Source: Cornus controversa | Taxonomy: Eukaryota; Streptophyta; Magnoliopsida; Cornales; Cornaceae | Direction: 5' to 3' | Assembly (NCBI GenBank): GCA_026545225.1 | Contig: CM048849.1 | Coordinates: 42,432,336 to 42,496,335 of the forward strand | DNA length: 64,000 bases | Shown here: piece after piece, positions 23,609 through 34,245 of the stretch | Layout of the letters: each line of letters opens with the position of its first letter | Position numbering within the stretch: the first letter of the stretch is position 1 | Translations under genes and position numbers: made by a program | Notes under the pieces: model-generated | What the model saw: the letters and a program-made list of their open reading frames with translations, nothing else | What the model was told of the DNA's origin: nothing | Database searches by the model: none

Positions 23609-24539
23609 GAAGTTTAATGGCACAAACTTCGGGTTTTGGAAGATGCAGATAAATGACTATCTTATCCAGAAATATCTTGATCTACTACTTAGAAAGAAGC
23701 CAACGAAGATGAATGAAGATGAATGGATCAAGCTTGGTCGAAAAGTGCTCTTGCAACGATAGATTTACATTGTTAAAATTAGCCACCTTCAACATCAAAA
23801 ATGAGAAGACAACGGCGTCTCTCATGGAAGCCCTTTATGATATGTACGAACAACCGTCTGCAGCAAACAAGGTATATCTTATAAATAAGTTTTTAACTTA
23901 TAGATGTCCAAAGATGGAAGATTCAATGAGCATTCCAATGTATTCAATGAGATCGTTGGACAATTGGAATTTGTTAAAATCGACTTCAAAGATGAGGTTC
24001 GTGCACTTCTAATTCTAAGGCAATTACCTGAAAGTTGGAGTGGCACAGTTAATGTAATCAGTAGTTTTTTATGAAAATCAAAGTTCGAGTTCGATGACGT
24101 TGTCAGCATGATTTTGACTGATGAAATCAGAAGGCAATTAGATGGCGTTTCTACCAGTGGTTTGACATTGAACGTCGAAAGTAAAGGCAGAATTTTGAAC
24201 AAGATGAAAGGCAGTAATGGACATGGTCGTTCCAAGTCAAGAAATGGTTTATCAAAGTCTCAAAATTCCCAAGATCTCAAAAATGTTGAATGTTGGAATT
24301 GTAGCAAGATGGGTCATTATCAGACTTCTTGCAAAGTCCCGAAGGAAGGAAAAGAAGAAAAGACCGAAGCTAATATTATCTCGGAAGATTCCGATGAAGT
24401 GTTGATATGTTCTTTGGAGAGCAAGACCGAGTTAGGGGTGATTGACTCTAGGGTCTCGTTTTACACTACCTCAAACAGAGAGCTATTTACTAGTTATTCG
24501 GGCGATAACCTTAGTAAGGTGTATCTCAGTGATGATCAA
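23609..24539 (+). pseudogene. Gag and N-terminal protease of copia A
   Basis: The first recognisable segment is EKFNGTNFGFWKMQ, the copia gag N-terminus. Frameshifts follow. The open stretch 24108-24560 carries DEIRRQLDGVS, a Lys/Ser-rich linker and an intact zinc knuckle, CWNCSKMGHYQTSC (near 24290-24330). The protease active site then reads VIDSRVSFYTTS instead of the usual DSGAS-H pattern, so Gly is replaced by Arg. The frame stops at the solo LTR inserted at 24540 and resumes at 27282 with PYDIVGKSD. Confidence 0.88.
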
Positions 24540-24761
24540 TGTCACACCCCAACAATCTGACCAATCGAAAATCCCGTCTTTGGGCCCAAATCCCGAGGGT
24601 GAATCCCACTTTTAATCCAATGAACCATATATAAATCTTATATTCATGGAAACATAAAGTTAAAAATGTTTAATTTAAGATCCACACAGTCCAATAGGCC
24701 TCACACATGGTTATATAAGCACTTAACCAAATTATTTCAAGACATGCTACAAGTGAGCCTT

Positions 24762-24930
24762 TTGATTAATCGTAACCATGTTACGATTAATCGAAGATGT
24801 AACATAACATCTATCGAAACTCTCAGGTTTGTAACTCAATTTCACCTCAATTTTACGATTCATTGAAAAGCTATCTACGATTCATCGAAGAGTTACGATT
24901 AATGGAATAGTGACTTACAAGTAATCGTAG
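24762..24930. repeat. Cluster of dyad-symmetric units (core TTACGATTAATCGTAA)
   Basis: About six units, such as TTGATTAATCGTAA (24762), TTACGATTAATCGAAG (24781), TTACGATTCATTG (24852), CTACGATTCATCGAAG (24876), TTACGATTAATGG (24893) and ACAAGTAATCGTAG (24918). They lie 220-390 bp from the 3' end of the solo LTR. Confidence 0.85.
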
Positions 24931-25446
24931 GCCCTCAACAAATTTTTTGCAAAATTCTCCAAATGTCCAAAGCCTGTATAAGTCATATCCAATAGTATTC
25001 TATAGTTTCATGCATTCATACGCAACTTTAAAACATGTATAAAATTTAACAAAAAAACCATTCATTTGAATTTCATAATGGTGAAATCCATATATCATAT
25101 ACATTTGATCGAAAGGCTATCTTTTAACATACATTTCTCAAAATCCTCAACATATCAAACATGGATATTACATATAAAAATCCAAATATTAACTGTTCAT
25201 CCATAGATACAATCTTTTCAAAAAGTATCAACATGCCACAAGCCACATGGACATACATGTACATAAACTCAAAAATAACTCAAAACACTCTCAAGTAGTC
25301 CATACTAGCTATTCAAGTTCCATCCAATGCCAATGCCTTATCTGTAAAAATATTTAGGGAAGAGGGGTGAGCATACAACTAACTCAGTAGAAATGTCCAA
25401 ACCATTATAAGTATCGACCCGACGCCGACCTACATGGTACAATTAT

Positions 25447-25488
<42 letters not shown>

Positions 25489-25545
25489 TACATATATACA
25501 TGTGTGTGTGTGTGCGTGTGTGTGCGTGCGCGTGCGCGTATACAT
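25447..25545. repeat. (AT)n / (TG)n / (CG) microsatellite
   Basis: A long AT dinucleotide run, then CATA variants, then TG and GCGTG runs. It also gives a spurious low-complexity reading frame. Confidence 0.95.
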
Positions 25546-25709
25546 CAAATGATCATTCAACCATATATGCTTACATCACATTAAATAACACGTTATCCAC
25601 GTTGATTTTCACGAGTCGAATCCTTCGACATGAATTCACCCTTGATGAGCCAAACTTAACCATCAAGTCAATTGTTCAAACTCCACTAAACTTAGGAGCA
25701 CTATCAAAT

Positions 25710-25967
25710 GAAAGCTGTCAATTTCACACACTAACACGAGTTCTCACTAATTGAAATCTGTCAATTTCTCACACTAACCCGAGTTCTCATCCATTGAAAT
25801 ATGTCAATTTCTCATATTAACCCGAGTTCTCATCAATTGAAATCTATCAATGTAGAAAACAATTACCAGTTGTCACCAATTGAAATCTATCAATTAGGAA
25901 CAAAATTATGAAATTCCACCAATTGAAATCTGTCAATTGGAAAAACAACTTCACCTTACCATGTGTA
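25710..25967. repeat. 43 bp tandem array, six units
   Basis: Units start with GAAATCTGTCAATT or a variant at 25710, 25753, 25796, 25839, 25882 and 25925, exactly 43 bp apart. The first three are close copies (with CCCGAGTTCTCA). The last three keep only the ends of the unit. Confidence 0.9.
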
Positions 25968-27281
25968 CCTTTCCAATACAATAACCCTACTAACTCAAGA
26001 ATTATATTGCTTCTCACCAGGAACGTTATATGCTAATCACATCCATGCTAAAACATCAACAAATGCACCTAAGAAAATCATTCTCATGCATTATCAATCC
26101 ACGTGCATAACAAACATGCTCAATATCATGTCAATAACACTTAAAGCATATTTTTAACCTACCAAGACTCATATTCTTTATGTAGCACATCAACATACAC
26201 CACATACATTGTAGATATCACATTGACCACAGTTCTAGCATGCTTATAAAGAGGTAAGAAATTAGGAATTTATAACACAACTTCTTAACTTTCTAACTTG
26301 CAAAAATCATACTTTCCCATGCTTTCGCATACCGAAATCAACAAGGCACATATACAATGCATATATACATCAATTTCATTGCTTTTATATCATTTGAAAC
26401 ACATTTAGCATGCATATACAAAAAAGGGACTCAAGATACAACTTGATATTTTTCTAAAACATGCTCATATAGGCATAAACTACAAAGAAACCTAGGGAAT
26501 CGACGTTAGGAAAGGAGAGAACACCCCAACCTCAATTTCAACCATTTCCTTGCAAAACCCTATAATCACCCAAGTTCCAAACTTTGCCGAATTCAAATTT
26601 CTACTTGTAGAATCGTATATTGTGGCAAGGAGAACAGTCTTCCTTTTTTGAACAACACTCAAATCCAAACTTGAACTTCACTCCATTTTTTAAAAGAATT
26701 CAAACCAAGACTTTGGACCGATTAGATTGTAGAGGGGAGAGAGGAGAACAACTTTCTCCCTTGGGTCAAGTCTTAAATCTCTCCTTAAGGGTTCCAAAAT
26801 AAGGAGAGAAGTTGGAGGAGATAAAACTTAAGAGAAAGAGAGACCAATGCCGAAAGAGAGAGAGATAGAGAAAAGGAAAATCTATTCTTCCCCACTTGAC
26901 ATTTGATATTATAATATTTGAGGCATGAAATGACCAAAATGCCCCTACACCACTTAACGCACCTTATCGACCTCCGTTTTTTTTTATTTCAAAAGCAACC
27001 AAGGCTTCGAAATCAATTCCATTCTTCCTTTAACATTCTAAGTGGTCTAAAATTAAAAATAAATATTTGTAAAAAAATATCTGATTCCTCAGGCCCACCC
27101 GACTTATGTCCTGGACCCCGCTGACCAAAAAATCCCAAATTGAGCTGAATGGCTCAAAAACTTCCCCAAACCTCAAAACTAGACCATGCATATGAGATTC
27201 ACGTTTAAATCATATGCAAATCCATTTTATAATCCTCTTTAGGAAAATAAATAATAAAAAAAATCCGATCTTTACAATCAA

Positions 27282-28480
27282 CCATACGACATAGTTGGCA
27301 AGAGTGATGTACAGATCAAGCTAATTTGATTTGTTTGAAACTAAAGGATATGAGACACATCCCAAACTTGAGGAAGAATTTGATTTTTGTTGGGCAATTG
27401 TCAGATAAAGGTTACTTCATTGGGGATTATTGGAAAGTCTCCAAAGACGCTATGATCATAGCATGTGACAAGAAGAATGGCTCTCTTTATATAATTATAA
27501 GTGCTAAAGTGTCAATAGCAATTGCTGAAAGAAAAGAAAATCACAACCTATGGCACCTGAGGTTAGGTCACATAAGTGAAAAATGGCTCAAAATCATGCA
27601 CTCGTTGGGAAAACTACCAAGGCTGAAATCAATTGATATCGACTTCTATGAGAATTGTGTGTACAATAAACAGAAGAATGATAGTTCTAGAAGAGTGACA
27701 GAGTTCTCAAAAGTGCTAAGAAGAGTGACAGAGTTCTCAAAATTACTAAGCTTGAATTAGTTCACACAGATGTTTGGGGGCCAGCACCGATCTCATCCAT
27801 TGGCAGAAAGTCCTATTTTGTGACTTTCATCGATGATCATATACGGAATGTATGGGTCTATTTTATCGCGCACAAATCTGAGGTATTTGGGGTGTTCAAG
27901 AAGTGGAAGACCATAGTAAAGAATGAGACGGGCTTGAAGATCAAGAGGTTGCAGCCAAAAAATGGTGGCGAGTATGAAGACACCAGGTTTAATAATTTTT
28001 ATTTTGAGAATGGGATCTATTTGGAACGGACTGTGCAAGGAACCCCACAGCAAAATGAAGTGATAGAATGGTTGAACTGAACGTTGATAAAAAGAGCCAG
28101 AAGCATGTGCATTCAGTCAAACCTACCCAAAAAGTTTTGAGCTGAGGCAGTTAGTACAATAACCTACCTTATTAATTGAGGACCGTCAGAGTCGTTAGAG
28201 CACCGAATTCCAAAAGAAGTCTGGAGCAACAAAGAGGTAAATCTTCCATGGTTGAAAGTGTTTAGTTGTATTGATTTTATTCATATTACTGACCATGCTA
28301 AGGGAAAATTGGACCCCAAGTCACTAAAATGCACCTTCATTGGATATGGAGGAGATGAGTTTGGTTACTGACTCTAAGATGGCTAAAATAAGAATATCAT
28401 TCATAGTAGAGATGTGGTTTTCATTGAGAAAGTGGTGTACAAGGATGGAGGTATTGCACAGTCCACTAGCCCAATACAAA
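27282..28480 (+). pseudogene. Protease end and integrase of copia A
   Basis: The frame resumes with PYDIVGKSD. The open stretch 27326-27760 then carries RHIPNLRKNLIFVGQL and the zinc-binding LWHLRLGHISEKWL...ENCVYNKQ. The core (27742-28080) reads ELVHTDVWGPAPI with the first catalytic Asp. The second position reads QPKNGGEY where RSDNGGEY is usual, so its Asp is lost. The third is the Glu in EVIEWLN. A 33 bp in-frame duplication (RRVTEFSK repeated) lies at about 27690-27755. Stops follow from 28078. Confidence 0.88.
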
Positions 28481-29740
28481 AAAATCCAGAATATGTCGAG
28501 TTGGATGATGGTCTAGTAAGAAGTGTGGCACAGTGGGTTGATGAGGACCATTAGCCAGAAGAGTCTGCAGAGCATCAAGCACCATAGAGCCAAATTTTGA
28601 CACCTACACCCATAAGGTCTGCTTGTCCACATGTACCAAATCGAAGGTACATAAATTTTTAATTACTAACAAATGGTGGAGAACTTGAATGTTACAAAAA
28701 AGCATGTCATGTAGAGGACTCGAGCAAGTAGGAGCTAACAATGAGAGATGAGATAAAATCCCTTATCTCTAACCGTACATGGGAGCTAGCCGAATTGCCC
28801 ATAGGGAAGAAAGATCTACATAAAAAATGGGTATATATAGTTAAAGAAGAACATAACAATTCTAAAAGATACAAAGTTAGATTGGTGGTCAAAAACTTTT
28901 AACAAAAGGAAGGGATTGACTATACTAACATCTTTTCTTCGATGTTAAAACTGAATACCATTCGTTCAGTTTTGACCATTTTTGCATCTGATGATTTGCA
29001 TCTTGATTTTGTGCATATTAGAGACCATGCTAGGGAAAAATTAGATCCCAAGTCACTAAAATGCATCTTCATTGGATATGTAGGAGATGAGTTTGGTTAT
29101 CGACTATAAGATGGCTAAAATAAGAATATCATTCATAGTAGAGATGTGGTTTTCAATGAGAAAGTGATGTACAAGGATGGAGGTATTGCACAGTCCATTA
29201 GCCCAGTACAAAAAAATTCAGAGTATGTCGAGTTGGATGATGATCTAGTAAGAAGTGTGGCGCAATAGGTTGATGAGGACCTCAGCCAGAAGAGTTTGCT
29301 GAACGTACAGCAAGCACCATAGAGCCTAATTTTTATACCTACACCCATAAGGTCTGCTTGTCCACATGTACCAAACTCGAGGTACATGAAATTTTTAATT
29401 ACTGATAAATGGTGGAGAACCTGAATGCTACAAAGAAGCATTTCATGTAGAGGACTCGAGCAAGTAGGAACTAACGATGAGAGATGAGATAAAGTCCCTT
29501 ATCTCTAATCGTACATGGGAGGTAGCCGAATTGCCCATAGGGAAGAAAGATCTACATAAAAAAATAGGTATACATAGTTAAAGAAGAACATAACAATTTC
29601 AAAAGATACAAAGTTAGATTGGTGGTTAAAGGCTTTCAACAAAAGGAAGGGATTGACTATACTAACACCTTTTCTCCGGTGTTAAAACTGAATACCATTT
29701 GTTTAGCTTTGAGCATTTTTGCATCTAAAAATTTGAATAT
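28273..29740. repeat. 732 bp tandem duplication within copia A
   Basis: The unit starting GACCATGCTA at 28291 recurs at 29023 and stays alignable through the integrase tail and the first reverse-transcriptase strands to about 29740. The duplicated edges share TTGATTTT plus CATATTA (28271-28288 and 29003-29020). The copies have diverged at scattered sites. Confidence 0.93.
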
Positions 29741-30962
29741 TGAGCAGTTAGATGTGAAAATTGATTTCCTTCATAGAGACCTAGAGGAAGAGATTTACAT
29801 GTAGCAACCGAAGGGTTTCTCATTCAAATGAAAAAAGAAATTTGTGTACAAGTTAACGAAGATCTTGTACGACTTGAAGTAAGCCCTAGGGCAGTGGTAT
29901 AAGAAATTTGACAGTTTTATACAGAGACATGGCTACAACAAATGCAACACTGACCATTGCTGTTATTTAAAAAGGTTTGATGCGAGCTATATCATTCTGC
30001 TACTTTATATGTTAGTGGTAGGTTTTAATTTTGAAGAAATCGACAAGTTGAAGAATCAGTTATCGAATGAGTTTGAGATAAAGGATCTTGGTGTAGCAAA
30101 GTAGATACTTAGGATGAAGATTAAAAGGGACAAGCAAAAGGGTCTTTTGCAGTTGTCTCAGGCCAACTATGTTGAACACATCTTGAAGCAATTCAACATG
30201 AGCAATGCTAAGCCAATGAGCACACCTTTAGCGAGTCACTTTCTCTTATCCAATGATCAGTGTTCAAGGACAGAAGAATAGAAAATCTTCATGGCTAAAG
30301 TTTTGTACGATTCAACCATTAGAAGTTTAATGTATGTCACAGTGTGCATGAGACTAGACATTGCTTATGTAGTGGGAGCTGTGAGTAGGTTCATGTCTGA
30401 TCCAGGAAAGTTACATTGGGAAGCGATGAAGTGGACATTGCAATATCTACATGGTACCACAGAAAAAATTTTGTGCTTTAAAAGAAGCAACTTCTGACTA
30501 CATGGTTACACAGATGCTGATTTTGCTGGAGAAGTTGATCACAGACATAGTAGGACAAGGTATGTGTTTATAGTTGGTACTACTGTAGTCAGTTGGGTTT
30601 TATAATTACAAAAGATTGTAGCATTGTCCACAACATAGGTAGAGTACATAGCAGTTATAGAGGTCAGCAAAGAGATGATGATTTGGATACAAGGTTTGTT
30701 AGCAGAGTTAGGATTCAAGTAGGTGAAGAATGTTTTGCATTGTGATTGTCAGAGTGCGATACAATTGGTGAAGAATTCTGCATTTCATTCAAGGACCAAG
30801 CATATAGGACTTTGATATCACTTCATTCACTCGCTATTAGTAGATGGAGTGTTGTCACTTGAGAAGATATTTAGCGCTGAGAATCTTGCAGACATGTTAA
30901 CTAGAGTGGTGATGATGGAAAAATTGAAGTTTTTCATAGCTTCAGTCGGTCTTCTTGCTTGA
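29600..30962 (+). pseudogene. Reverse transcriptase and RNase H of copia A
   Basis: The palm begins with VKGFQQKEGIDYTNTFSPVL and continues through QLDVKIDFLHRDLEEEIYM to a stop. The active site reads LLLYMLVVG (30005). Compared with the copia pattern LLLYVDDML, the three residues V-D-D are missing in frame, so both catalytic aspartates are gone. RNase H motifs follow at 30291-30960: GSLM-like RSLMYV, ADFAGEVDHRHS, CDCQSAIQLVKN and HSRTKHIGL. The RNase H end carries a normal terminal stop after GLLA. Several internal stops are present. Confidence 0.88.
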
Positions 30963-31054
30963 AGACAAAAGAAGAGCACCCTAAAGTGCATTGTGATGCA
31001 CAAAGAGAGTTTATGGAGAAATTTTTTTAGTCCTCTAGACTCCAAGTGGGAAAT

Positions 31055-31487
31055 TGTTATGATTGTGGAGCTTAAGGACAATGGTTTTTGAAAGGTTAGC
31101 TATCGGTAGATTTGTTTCCTATTATTATAGAACTTGTTTAGGAATTTAATTCATAATTGGACTTTCCTTTTGAAACCTGAAGACTTGGTGACCAAGACAA
31201 CTTTGTGGCCAAGATATCTCTATATAAATAGGGGTTTTGTGTAACCCTATGATATGTATCAAATTGTGAGAACCATTGTAACCCGAAGAAATCTATTTTT
31301 TGTGAAATTGGTGAAAGCAAGAGAAAAGAGAGCTTGAATGATTGCAATCCTCCATCATATTTTTATAGTGAAATTGCTTAGTGTGATCCTTGGACATAGT
31401 CCATTATTAGGATGAACCAAGAAAATCTCTTTTCTTTTTGTATGATTGCTTTATTTTTTTATTACTTTTCTGCATATATTCCCAACA
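31055..31487 (+). mobile_element. 3' LTR of copia A (433 bp)
   Basis: It starts TGTTATGATTGTGG directly after the polypurine-type tract and ends TTCCCAACA. A TATA-like TATATAAATAGG sits at 31221. The matching 5' LTR is absent from the window. Confidence 0.8.
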
Positions 31488-34245
31488 TTAACACATTCTC
31501 ACAACCTCTTAATTCAGGCACTTGAGGTTACAATTTCGGTTGAGGGGACCTTCGTGATAGCTTATTTCTATTTATTATCTTACATTGTGTTTGCAGAGAG
31601 TATAATTTGGATGGATGAATTTTCTATGTTAGTTTCTCTCTACAAGTATCTTTAAATTATCATCCAATGATTATGAATATGTCACATCATTATTTGTTAA
31701 ACTAATCTTTGTGAAACTAATCATTATGTTATGGTTACATACACAACTAACTACTATGTTCAGAACCGTTGGATGGTAAGTCTATCAAGAAGATGGCATG
31801 TTTACAACTTCAAATCAAATGCAAAGGGCTTACAAAGATTTGAAATGACGTGAAAGATGAAGTAAAAATATGTATCAAATTAGTCCTCATTTGAATCATA
31901 TCGTTCCAAAAACAAAAGTTCACTACTTCATGAGAGACAACACCAAAAACCCTTGCATGACTTATCAATTAGACATTAGGTCGAAATCTGATTGATTCAT
32001 AAGTTACTTTTAAGTTTTTCTAGGGAATTGTTTTGCCTATAAAATCTCAAAATGTTAGGGCCTTTTTGATTTGTCACTCAAAAAATAGTTTTCTAGGATT
32101 CAGAAAAACTATTTTTAAAGTAACATAAAAAACAGTTTTATGAAAACAATCATTTTTTTAACTGAGTTTTCATAAAATAGTTATCTCAACCAAGCATACT
32201 TTTGTACAGGTTTTAATTTCAGTTCTCAAAAAACAAAAACAAAAATCAATCAATTTGTATAAATTTAAGTAATAGTTACATTGTCCCATTTAGAGGATTA
32301 GCAAGCTTGACAAAGCTTTACAATCAAAGGAGAACAAGTCCAAAAATCACGAGGCCCAACATTGTTGTGTATATTTTGGGCGGCCCAATACTTGTCCTGA
32401 ATAAATAGACGTAGCCCAAGAGCATTTCAAGCGACCTTTGTATTCAGTTACCACGAATGCACTCGTTAATGGAAGAAAGTATGCGTTTTTTATTTCAACA
32501 ACTAGGGCATAAGAAGTCATTCCAATAAAGAAAGGATATGTTTGGTTTAGTGTTTTTGAAAACAGTTCCCAAGAATTCAAAACATAATTTTCGTTTTGAG
32601 AGAAGAATGTTATTTGAAAACATATTTTTTTAACTGAGTTTTCATATCAGAACACTGTCAACCAAACAATTTTTGTATTATTTTTTTATTTTCAAAATTA
32701 TTCTTAGAAAACTAAGCTAAACAAGCCATTTGCAGCTATATAATTTTTTGGCTCTGTTTCCCTCAATCGTGCTGGCCTTTTATTTAAATCGTGCTAGCAG
32801 TAATAACGTATGTCGTAACTGTCACATCACAACTATCCAATGTCATGGATCTACATCAAACTGTTGTTATGAGATGCTAGCATAACTCTTCATATTTTCA
32901 TCACAACAATAACACCATACTCTTTTTTAGTAGAGTTGTCCTACAATTGTTGTCTGTAAAAGCATGTCAATTAGATATTTTAGATGTTTGGTATTGCATT
33001 TTATAAAATACTTTCACAAATAATGCACTTTTTAATTTGTAAGGTAACAATATTGTTTAAAACACTTTTACTACTAATTTTACAATGTCTTTTAATGGAT
33101 TGTAAGTAGTACTTTATAAGAAGGGATAAAATTATCTTTATAAAAGATAAAAGGATAAAATTTGCCTAAAAAAATTAGTTACCTAAAATATATAATCTCT
33201 ATTCATAAAACAACTTTAAAAGTTTTTTTTTTTTAACCAAACACATTTAAAAGTAAAATTTTAAAATAAAACCGCTTTTAAGTAGTTCAACAAAAATTGG
33301 AGTCAAGTCTATGCTCATATCTGATACTTTTTTGTACTTCTTCCAAATCATTACTGAATTTTTATTTTATTTTTATTTATGTCATTGTATTGGTACTTAA
33401 AATATGAATTTATTATTTTTTTTTCAGAAACAATAATTCATTGCAAAGCATTTCCTCCATAATATCCCTAAAGAGCACACAAGACTTAAACTGACAAAGC
33501 ATATTTTGTTACAACATGGGCTGCTCTGTTCCCCTATCTACAAACATGCTTTATCATCAAGGCCTCCTAGAATGCAACCAGCACTGAATGTCTTCCATTT
33601 TGGAATGCCACAAAGCACAATGATATAAAGTCTTCTCCAATACCAAGGACATGTTTCTTTCCAAATTTCACTTTCCACTTAAACAAACAGAACCTGATTA
33701 AATGTGGAAGAACATTGGACCATCTAAAGGTTGGATGGAGCTTAAACTTTTGAACATGTCTGAACCATAAACCTAGCTAGTACTACTCTAATACCAAGGA
33801 TATGTTATATCCTCAAATGCTCCAGCAAAAAGTGTGGACTTCTCAATGATGAAAGATCATAAATCATCACTTTAGGAAAGGAGAACTACTAGATTTTTTA
33901 TTTTATTTTATTTTTTATTTTTATCTTTTATTTTATTGTTTTTGAGTTTTTTAGCCATATCATTTTAAGTATTTGAAACAAATTAGTAACTGATAGAAAG
34001 ACATATCTGATTGTTTGCCACAAACATACTTTCAAGATAATGTATTAACCATTGGAGAAATATTTCCAATAAAATTTATGAAATGCACACTTTTAGGCCC
34101 TTACAAAACACTATTTCATTCCTCTACCTTCTGTCAACAATTCTTCTTCAGTAAAGATAGCTTTGTTTCACAAAATTTGAGTCCAGCCAATACTTCAGAT
34201 GGTCCTTTCTTCTTGATAGCTTATTCACTCAACCTATTTTTCGAC
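31488..34245. other. Intergenic region with MITE-like segments
   Basis: No gene is recognised. Two related low-complexity segments (about 32060-32200 and 32540-32740) share TTTTTTAACTGAGTTTTCAT and carry CAACCAAAC/GTTTGGT-type ends. They look like fragments of small TIR elements, perhaps one inserted in another. A third segment (33000-33250) also has TGTTTGGTATTGC and AACCAAACACA ends. Positions 33430-34240 may include the 3' untranslated part of the transporter pseudogene on the minus strand. Confidence 0.4.

Larger units (their letters stand above)
24540..27276 (-). mobile_element. Solo LTR (2737 bp) in copia A, target duplication ATCAA
   Basis: The insert starts TGTCACACCCC and ends CTTTACA, flanked by identical ATCAA pentamers (24535-24539 and 27277-27281). 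Removing it and one ATCAA restores the protease reading frame. On the minus strand it begins TGTAAAGATCGGATTTT and ends GGTGTGACA, with the same general layout as the LTR of Ty3/gypsy element 2. It is therefore a Ty3-type solo LTR. It contains a dyad-repeat cluster, a microsatellite and a 43 bp array. Its short plus frames are not genes. Confidence 0.95.
23603..31487 (+). mobile_element. Degenerate Ty1/copia element A, 5' LTR missing
   Basis: Plus-strand order is gag with a CCHC knuckle, protease, integrase, reverse transcriptase and RNase H. This is the copia order, with integrase before reverse transcriptase. A polypurine-type TCCAAGTGGG (31041-31050) and a 433 bp 3' LTR (31055-31487) follow. 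No 5' LTR or primer site precedes gag; an A-rich minisatellite stands there instead. A solo LTR (24540-27276) splits the protease, and a 732 bp tandem duplication (28273-29740) repeats the integrase-RT junction. Confidence 0.9.

Noticed and set aside
25434-25754. 106-codon plus frame
   Set aside because: It starts in an AT/TG microsatellite and runs into the 43 bp array inside a solo LTR; low complexity only.
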